Shown here one piece after another: positions 18,319-24,753 of a stretch of 24,753 bases of DNA. Source of the stretch: Pleurotus ostreatus/Saccharomyces cerevisiae fusant (Eukaryota; Opisthokonta); contig JAMQCK010000402.1 of assembly GCA_024196135.1 (NCBI GenBank), positions 1-24,753 of the forward strand, written 5' to 3'. Numbering within the stretch: the first letter of the stretch is position 1; each line of letters begins with the position of its first letter. Position numbers and translations under genes: made by a program. The notes under the pieces were generated by a model. The model was not told the origin of the DNA. It made no database searches and was given only the letters and a program-made list of their open reading frames with translations.

Positions 18319-18463
18319 GCCAGCCGCAAGTGTCGACGCCATTCACGAAAGGCCTCCCGTCGACGAAGAGCACCTCTCGCGCATCCTGGGCGTCCCCGCA
18401 TCGACGAAGAGCGCTTCTCCACCGACGAAGAGCACCTCTCGTGCACCCTGGAATTCCTCGTAC

Positions 18464-18637
18464 CGTCGACGAAAATTTCCTCGTCCCCGCATCGTCAACG
18501 AGAATCTCCTCGTCCCCGCAGCGTCAACGAGAATCTCCTCGGCCCCGCATCGTCAACGAGAATCCCCTCGTCCCCGCATCGTTAACGAGAATCTCTTCGT
18601 CCTCGCATCGTCAGCGAGAATCTCCTCGGCCCCAGTC
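18464..18637. repeat. 29-bp minisatellite, six copies
   Basis: Six 29-bp units start at 18464, 18493, 18522, 18551, 18580 and 18609, with core CGTCAACGAGAATCTCCTCG. The inner copies are most alike and the end copies most diverged. A looser CGACGAAGAGC motif recurs just before it (18350-18435). Confidence 0.93.
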
Positions 18638-19083
18638 CGTCGTCGCTGGGCATTGTAGTGTGCCACCCACGTACCAACACGAGTAAACATGAACTCACCG
18701 TCCTCCGCGCCACCGAATCTCTTCAGCCACTTCCGCGCCGCTCAACGTCGACTCATCAGATGGTCCATCTCTTCATCGGCATATCCGGCACACGGCCTCC
18801 TTCTCTTCGGTCTATCGGATGTCTATCCGTTAGCGCCTCGATGATCCTTCCATCGTTCGCGGTCTGAAGCCATTCAGCATCACCCTGCGGGCAGAAGTCC
18901 TTTGGCATCACCCTGCGGTCAGGAGTCCTGCAAGATCATCAGCAGACCCCTCGCCAACACACCTCCCGTCGCGCCAACGCACCTTCCATCGCGCCACCGT
19001 ACCGTCCATCGCCATCTCCTGCCGCATGGGCATAGTCCCTTCAATCCGAACCCGGTTCGCCATAGACGCACTCCGTCCGGCCG

Positions 19084-19124
19084 TGGTATCAGAACCCCGT
19101 GTCGCTGGTCAAGGTTCGAACCCC
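19084..19124 (+). other. LTR-retrotransposon primer-binding-like and B-box-like sequence
   Basis: TGGTATCAGAACC (19084-19096) resembles the tRNA-iMet primer-binding site that follows the 5' LTR of many Gypsy/Copia elements. GGTTCGAACCCC (19113-19124) resembles a tRNA T-loop/B box, and a second TTCGAATCC occurs at about 19169. Neither folds into a tRNA: the T-stem does not pair and there is no acceptor stem. No LTR, gag or pol is seen nearby. At most this is a fragment. Confidence 0.15.
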
Positions 19125-19286
19125 ATCCGTCGCCCTTGTTCGACCAGATTAGGCAACTTTCCGCTCGGCATGCGTGTTCGAATCCAACCCGGTTCGCGGT
19201 GCCGGCTGCGTCTTCATGTGGCGCCAAACCTTCGACAATGCGCCAGAAAGTGTCCGCTAACACAATAGCGGGACCGGATGTTCATC

Positions 19287-19373
19287 GTCGTCGCACCGGA
19301 TGCGTACCGTCGTGGCATCGGATTTGTACAGTCGTCGCACCGGATTCGTACCGTCGTGGCACCGGATGCGTAT
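19287..19373. repeat. 22-bp minisatellite, four copies, alternating
   Basis: Units start at 19287, 19309, 19331 and 19353 with core GTCGTNGCACCGGATNCGTA. Odd copies carry GTCGTCGCAC and even copies GTCGTGGCA, a 44-bp higher-order period. Confidence 0.9.
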
Positions 19374-19427
19374 CTCTGCGCCACCCGGTTTCGGCTTCGA
19401 CTTATTGTTGGGTATCGCCTGCGATGG

Positions 19428-19495
19428 ATTGTCGAGCATCGCCTGCGACCCCTATTGTCGAACATCGCTTGCGACCCCTATTGTCGAACATCGCC
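19428..19495. repeat. 26-bp minisatellite, 2.6 copies
   Basis: Units 19428-19453, 19454-19479 and a partial copy to 19495 share the core ATTGTCGAACATCGC. No gene is seen in 19496-20263. Confidence 0.9.
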
Positions 19496-20263
19496 ACCGG
19501 GATCTATGGACGATGCAGTCAGTCAGATGCATCCGCATCGCCTTCATAAGCAGGGTCTCACCAATGTGCGCCTCTTCTTCTTCTCCCTCTTTGCGTTGTC
19601 GTCCTCAGGCTGACCGTCTTCTGTTGTAGCCCTCAGGCCGACCGTCCTTCGTCGTAGCCCTTCCCGCAGTCGTCGTCGTCGTAGTCGCCAACATCGGTCC
19701 CATCGTCGCCAACATCGTTCGTCAAGTTCCTCGCCTCGTCGTTGCCTGTCTCGTCGTCAGCTTGCTTCTCGCTCATCGTCAGTTCGCTTCTTTCTCGCTC
19801 GCCTCTGATCGCCTCTGTGCCCCCAACCATCGTCTCTTCATCGTGCTCTCTCTCCTCCTCCCCCTCCTCCTCTCGTTTACGCGTCTCTTGCTCGTCGCCT
19901 CTTCGCCACCAAGGACGATGCGTCGTTAAGACTCACCTGGTCGCCACGCCGGATTCTTTCTCCGTCGCTTGTGCTCTCGTGCTTCGTCGACTGGGGCTTC
20001 TCGTGCCGCTTGCTCGCCTCGGCGTACAGGGTGTTCTTCGCGCGCCACATCTATCGATCAGGTGAGTTCAATACCTGTTCCCTTGCATGCACGTACCATG
20101 TCGCTTGCACGCGTCGCGTATGCGAGGCCTACGCGCGAAGGCCTCGCGTACGCGCATGTCGCACATTCAGCGCGCGTAGACCACATCGAAGCCTCGCCTA
20201 CCCCAAGCGATGTCCGTGTGCGGTGCGCTTGGGAGGCGGCCCTTGATGTTGGGAACGATAGCC

Positions 20264-20316
20264 TTGCCGCGAGGGTCGTCTAGTTGCCGCGAGGGTCGTC
20301 TAGTTGCCTCGAGGTT
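20264..20316. repeat. 20-bp minisatellite, 2.6 copies
   Basis: TTGCCGCGAGGGTCGTCTAG is perfect at 20264-20283 and 20284-20303, followed by a decayed third copy. Shorter duplications follow at about 20392-20425 (GCTGATGGTCCAACA) and 20572-20605 (AGGGAAGCAATGCCT). Confidence 0.88.
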
Positions 20317-20694
20317 AGGCGTCCCGCCCATCGCACCCTCGATGAGCGACCCCACGTAGATACATCGTGCACTGATATGGGGTCCTTCGGTGCTGATGGT
20401 CCAACATTGGCGCTGATGGTCCAACAGCTGCCGCTTGCGGCGCGCATCCCCGCGTACCTCAACACGCGTTTATTAGCAGATTCATCGACGCGAGCTCATC
20501 AGCACGTACCTTGATGCGCGCTGGCATCAGCCCGTGGACCTTCGCTTCCACGCCCATTAACTCCCATACAGGGAAGCAATGCCTTCCGCGTAGGGAAGCA
20601 ATGCCTGCCATATCGGGAAATCGATGGTCAGCCATCGTCGGCGGGCGTGGGGAGGTGAGTGCTTGAGCGCGCGCGTACTGTTGGACAATGGGGG

Positions 20695-20824
20695 CCTCTA
20701 TAGGAGGTCGAGGAGGTCGGGTCACCCTCATGGGAGGTCCGCCGAGCGAAGGATGCACCTTTATAGGAGGCGACGGCACGCAGGGGAGCTGGGAAGTCGA
20801 GATACCCGGGACCTCTATAGGAGG
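20695..20824. repeat. Dispersed CCTCTATAGGAGG boxes
   Basis: A near-palindrome, CCTCTATAGGAGG, occurs at 20695-20707 and 20812-20824, with a one-base variant at 20758-20770. Spacings are 63 and 54 bp. The boxes are spaced rather than tandem, unlike the minisatellites around them. Confidence 0.7.
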
Positions 20825-20940
20825 TGGTCGCGTGTCGATGCTCTATCGATACGGTTGCGGCGGTGGTCGCAGTGGTCGCCTGTGGTAGCGTATCGCCTTC
20901 GCTGACGATACCTCCCAACTACGCGGAGGGTGTCGCAGCT

Positions 20941-20976
20941 GTCGAGAGTCGCGAACCTGTCGAAGGTCGCGAGCCT
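20941..20976. repeat. 18-bp tandem duplication
   Basis: GTCGAGAGTCGCGAACCT (20941-20958) and a variant (20959-20976) are followed by a partial copy from 20977. This is the rightmost member of the minisatellite-rich tract. Confidence 0.82.
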
Positions 20977-21147
20977 GTCGAGGGTGCACGTCGACATTGC
21001 CACCTAGGGGGCGCGATGGTGTTGGCGCGGTAGCAATGTACTCGATTCCTGTCGAGGGCTTCGTCAGGCCTGGTCGCGGTTGGAAATTGTTCACCCGCTG
21101 ACTCAGCGAGACGCGCGGCGCGCGGTGTATATTGGCTGACCCTACTC

Positions 21148-21790
21148 CTAACGCAAGCCGCTGCCGGTGGATAGCGTTGCCTGCGAGGATACAGGCCGTC
21201 GGCACTGCGCGTCAAGATCCTTCGCGCCCCTCGTCTGCAGGGACGGACGCCTTTCTAAGCCGGTAAGTGCCTCGTTGACCGTATCTGTGTTCACCTTTTG
21301 CAGATCTCGTCGCGCTGTTGTGTCAGGGCACGATCGCGCCGCCGCCGTCGAGCGCATCCGCGCCATCGCCGTCGGGGATGGCATCGACGGCTTCCGCTCG
21401 CGCGGCGTCGACAACTTCTTCGCGAAAGTCGCATCTCGTGGAGGCTTTGAGCAGAGAGTTGATATGAATGAAGGCGTTGGCATACCTCCGAACGTGGACC
21501 ATGCTCGCGCCCAAGGGCGTTCGAGTTGGCCATGCGGAGAGGTTGTCGACCGGCTGGTGGGAATGTCGCTGGATGGTTGACGAGGCCGGGCTGTCTTCGA
21601 AGTTGATGGGCGGGGTTTGCGAGCGCTGCCTTGGATGTCGAAGCGCGGCTATATCTTGAGCCAGGGTGATGGGTTTTTGGCGCCATGGGCAGCGTCATCG
21701 TCGCTCAGCGCCGCGGTACATGGTGCACGGTCTTGGGCGTTGGTTAGCGCTAACGCTCCAGGGTCAAAGGTAGGTGAGTAGCCACGACCT
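21148..21790 (-). other. Region of overlapping minus-strand open frames, possible decayed gene
   Basis: All three minus frames are largely open. One starts at ATG 21698 (MTLPMAPKTHHPGSRYSRAS) and runs to about 21291, where a candidate 41-bp intron (GTGAAC...GGCTTAG) would add a short tail. A second frame without ATG has the most protein-like composition (VHVRRYANAFIHINSLLKAS, ending in an Asp/Gly/Ala-rich tail at about 21323). A third runs to 21148 with a single TAG. No family can be named. It may be a degraded gene or mobile-element remnant. Confidence 0.25.
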
Positions 21791-21797
21791 ACCTACC
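21768..21797. repeat. Dispersed motif, copy 3, with inverted partner
   Basis: AGGTAGGTGAGTAG (21768-21781) matches 14 bp of the motif at 5562-5577. An inverted ACCTACCT (21787-21794) gives an 8-bp stem with the first half. A G9 run lies further right, near 22013-22021. Confidence 0.5.
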
Positions 21798-22134
21798 GAG
21801 AATGCATCGCTGCCTTGCTCTAAACTCAGGTCCGGGGGTTTCGTTGAGGCATTGTCGTCGATTGGTTGGGTAAGATCTCGATATAGTCCGTGTAAGGCGC
21901 GGGCGGTTGTGGCCTGCAGGAGGCGGGAGGTAAGTGCGTGGCAGGCAGCGAATAGCGCGGTAAGACGGCAATTGTGGTGGAGACGCATGAAGTGCGGGTT
22001 GTAGTAGGTGTTGGGGGGGGGAGGTAAATGGAACGCAAGTGCGGGCGCTTAATTGACAGAATGAATTTCTAGATCCCCCGCGCCGTCGAGGACCTCGAAC
22101 ACTCACCCTCGCTCATCTCTCGATAGAACTACCC

Positions 22135-22512
22135 TAAAGACTGCCTCTCTCTGCCCATCGGAGGGTCCCTTCGCATGCCACAAGCGGGACGACCTGCACG
22201 CCACCCGCAGCCCTTGCGTCGGCATTCTCCGACACGCTCCTCGAGGCGTCGAACTCCGTCAGTACGTTCGCCCGCGTCATTTACTCACCTCTGAGAGTCT
22301 TCTACGCGCTCGACGAGTCGGACGACGGCGGGGAACGCGAGCAAGAGTACGACTTGATGCAAGTTCAGGACAACACGGCATCAATTCATTATCGACGGAT
22401 CACCCGGGCCGGGTTACGTGTTCACGTGCGTAGGCTGAATTTTCGTGGCGGGCGGGTGAGGATGGATATGGGTGCTGAGCGAGGCGCGGAGAGAGTCAGG
22501 TATATCGTATAA
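22135..22512 (+). other. ATG-less open frame of coding-like composition, possible internal exon
   Basis: A plus frame is open from after a TAA at 22132-22134 to TAA 22510-22512. The middle reads like protein (ALASAFSDTLLEASNSVSTF, then VIYSPLRVFYALDE and an acidic stretch) and then degenerates. A neighbouring frame has FIIDGSPGPGYVFT followed by a GTGCGT donor, so a frameshift or unseen intron may lie near 22370. No start codon and no family. A decayed or partial gene is the most likely explanation. Confidence 0.27.
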
Positions 22513-24245
22513 GATGGATTCTACGCGGATATGAGCTCATGAACGTGGCAGGAGGCGATGGGAGGGATGGAGCGGCGCTCGAAGGCGCTATGAGGCAAGT
22601 CATTCGGCTTTGCTCGGTCTCATGCATACTGACTGACGCGGGGATTGCTACAGGATACCAGACGAACTATGATATGATGTTATGAAAGGCGTATTTCTCG
22701 CTTGTGGCAATTGAAGCAGGGGGCCCTCTGGTCTAAGCCCATGGCACTCGTGCAGAACCTAGGGGACCCCGGCGAGCGCACGGTGGTCACAATGCAGCCC
22801 TAACAGCGCGAGTGCCCGTACTTGCTGAAGCGCAGATAAAGGCGCACGATTATCTTTTAGGTCTCGCAAGACTGTCATATAGGATCGCCGAAGACTCGAG
22901 CGTGCATCGGCAGGGTCTGGTCTGGAGGAAATGTGAGTCCTTCGAGTTCGGGCATATCATTGGCACTCAACGTTGATGTTCAAGGGCTCTCGCTCAGCGT
23001 GAAGACGCTTCAGAACCGAAGGGGCGACGTATCCTTGTCGTATGGGAGCACTCGCCCGCCCTCGGGGATTTTGAGCGTGAGAGGTTACGGCAAGGGACAT
23101 CGAGTGTAATTGATCCATGTCCGCGGCGCCGCGCAACTGCCGACCACGCTAGGCGCCCGTCGGGAGCTTCGAGAGGTTGTTCCCGACGTCGCTGGCGAGG
23201 GTGATGGCGGGGATTCCTGCCCAAAACTAGCATTTGACAGAGCATACTGACGCACAGAGCTTGTGGTAAGCCTTGTGGAACACGTGGCGTGGGAGAGCAG
23301 TGAGCTGTGAGATCGCGCTACGCCGGTGGGAAATCTGCAGGCGATTTAATGTCAGTGGTATGCCAGAGCGCTCTAAGAGTCCTAGGCGCTGACAATCCTC
23401 CGTTCAGCGCAACGAGAGACTCGAGAGGACGCATCGTCGGCCAGGAAGACATACGACAAAGGGCACCGATCCCAGTCGACATAGCGCCCGAAGTCATAAA
23501 CCGTCCTACTCATTGGCTTATGACCTTGCAAGCCCTCTTCAGGTATCCCGTACACCCTGTGGCATCGTAAGCACCTCACAGAATACCGGCTTTGGCGTCG
23601 CTCACCCGCATTCGAAGGCCAGCATCGCGAATTCGGTACCCTCCCCGAACCCGCCGATTTTCGCGATTTAGTCCCGGTAAGCTGCCTCGAGACTTCGTCA
23701 GTGCCTTCCCCAAAGGCCATTCGACATGTTCTATGTTGAAAGACGGGTGGAAAGTTGGCAGGAAAATGTTTACATCGCGTGCATTCGGCGGTCCTGGCGT
23801 CATATCAGCAGATTTCGATTTCCATTATTTTCTGCGGGGTATGGGGCTATTTTCTCCCTCACCTTCTTGTCGCTGACTATGAAACAGCTTCGCGGACGTG
23901 TTGGACCAGCGATGCCGCAGCCTGCGCAGCGCACAGACCGTTCTCTCGAGATAGCCAGCGTGCGAAAACGGAAAATGCGATAAGATCAGGCTTGTTTGTC
24001 CTTCTTTACCGCGTCAACGTTGACTGTTTACCACGCTCGACGCGTCTCCTTTTTCACCCTTCGCCCAGCAGCCTCCGCTTGTCGCGAATCCGCCTCACTT
24101 TGTCGCCGCCTGCGTCCGAAAATTCGACCCAACGTCGCCTTCGAGTGTTTAGACGGTAGCACTTTTTAAGTTTGTCGTGAATTGGTGAGTTCATGTCTTG
24201 GCCATTGGGGTTTGTCGTCGAGTTGACAGGCTTTGTAGTCTCGAC
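22513..24245. other. No confident gene; includes presumed promoter of the gene at 24246
   Basis: Several short frames are open here (for example plus 23307-23570 and minus 23382-23720) but overlap each other and show no family signature. From about 23750 the DNA becomes richer in A/T with T-runs (for example GCACTTTTTAAG near 24160, about 80 bp before the ATG). That fits a promoter and 5'UTR for the gene at 24246. No tRNA or other RNA gene is seen. Confidence 0.35.
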
Positions 24246-24753
24246 ATGTTTTATGAAGACCCAAACGAGGTCACTGTACCTGAGGACCACACGCCATTGA
24301 CGGCAGACGACTTCACCTTCCACGGCGAAGAGGTGCTGGAAAGGCAGCAAGAATTTCTCAACAACACTTCGGGGGACTTTGATCTCGGAGCGGTACGTGG
24401 CCTAATTTTCCACCTTCTCCCGTCGCTGAACATCTCCAATCAGTTCTTTTACAATGCCGAGAGCGGGGACGTCCTCGCAGAAGAAGCCTCGCCAGATGCC
24501 CTCGCCACTCCGGACGCCCCTACCAACGACGAGCAACCTCAATCCACTGCCGCCGCCACTCCCAACGCCCCCTCAGACCCGGTCGCTCCGCACCCCTTAC
24601 CCTCCTTGGAATCCACGGCCGACGATGCCGCAGCCGAGAACGAGCCAGCATCCAGCGTCGCCCCCAACCACGCTCCTCATGGCCACTCGAGGTCATCGTC
24701 TACCGAGTCGGACATCGCGCACCGCGCTGAAGGCGCCATTACGCCGCGAGGTG
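24246..24753 (+). CDS. Acidic, Ala/Pro/Ser-rich hypothetical protein, N-terminal part
   Basis: Exon 1 is 24246-24392 (49 codons) and exon 2 runs from 24444 to the window edge. The 51-bp intron 24393-24443 has donor GTACGT, CTGAAC branch-like site and acceptor AATCAG, phase 0. The first 49 residues are acidic with an ordered-looking stretch (DDFTFHGEEVLERQQEFLNN). After the junction, residues 50-152 are Ala/Pro/Asp/Glu/Ser-rich (SPDALATPDAPTNDEQPQ, AADDAAAEN-like runs), typical of a disordered region. No domain is visible in the part seen. A second ATG does not compete: the start at 24246 is the first in frame. Composition resembles the proteins at 7280 and 11125. Function unknown. Confidence 0.65.
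   Translation, partial: MFYEDPNEVTVPEDHTPLTADDFTFHGEEVLERQQEFLNNTSGDFDLGAVRGLIFHLLPSLNISNQFFYNAESGDVLAEEASPDALATPDAPTNDEQPQSTAAATPNAPSDPVAPHPLPSLESTADDAAAENEPASSVAPNHAPHGHSRSSSTESDIAHRAEGAITPRG

Noticed and set aside
19084..19200. Possible tRNA gene (B-box-like GGTTCGAACCCC)
   Set aside because: The T-stem does not pair, and no acceptor stem, A box or anticodon arm could be found in either orientation.
18919..19263. Minus-strand 114-codon frame
   Set aside because: Overlaps frames on the other strand, has no family signature and lies between minisatellites.
12486..20303. CRISPR array
   Set aside because: The arrays are head-to-tail tandem repeats without unique spacers, units diverge from each other, and the genome is eukaryotic.

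Overview
The window looks like nuclear DNA of a filamentous basidiomycete fungus. The evidence is high GC, genes split by many 48-54 bp introns (GTRNGT donors, CTGAC/CTRAY-like branch sites 8-20 nt before the acceptor), and one member of the fungus-specific FunK1 kinase family. All assignments come from reading the sequence by eye; no database search was possible.

Layout. (1) 1-1929, minus: a FunK1-type protein-kinase-like gene whose C-terminus runs off the left edge. (2) 2684-4113, minus: the one clear housekeeping gene, thymidylate kinase (dTMP kinase), reconstructed as four exons. It carries a 21-bp minisatellite inside its third exon, or inside an in-frame intron. (3) 4.36-7.28 kb: no gene I can name, an 18-bp minisatellite, and scattered open frames that look like exons but cannot be joined. 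(4) 7280-8186 (plus) and 8733-11125 (minus): two convergent genes for low-complexity, probably disordered proteins of 284 and 762 aa. The larger has a long lysine/arginine-rich nuclear-localisation-like block and a 5'UTR intron. (5) 11.2-13.4 kb: mostly unassigned, with one candidate small four-exon gene on the minus strand (12731-13178). (6) 12.26-21 kb: an almost gene-free tract holding at least fifteen unrelated short minisatellites (unit 18-29 bp, 2-8 copies), and an AT-rich island near 17.3 kb. (7) 21.1-22.5 kb: open frames with coding-like composition but no assignable gene. (8) 24246 to the right edge, plus: the 5' part of an acidic, Ala/Pro/Ser-rich disordered protein with one intron.

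Only FunK1 and thymidylate kinase are recognised families, and nothing shows that the genes form a common pathway. The unusual parts are the minisatellite mosaic, the repeat inside thymidylate kinase, and a 16-bp motif (GTAGGTAGGTGAGTAG) that lies in inverted orientation at 5562 and 13417, with a third partial copy at 21768. Because the DNA is GC-rich, open frames occur by chance on both strands, so open-frame length alone was not taken as evidence of a gene.
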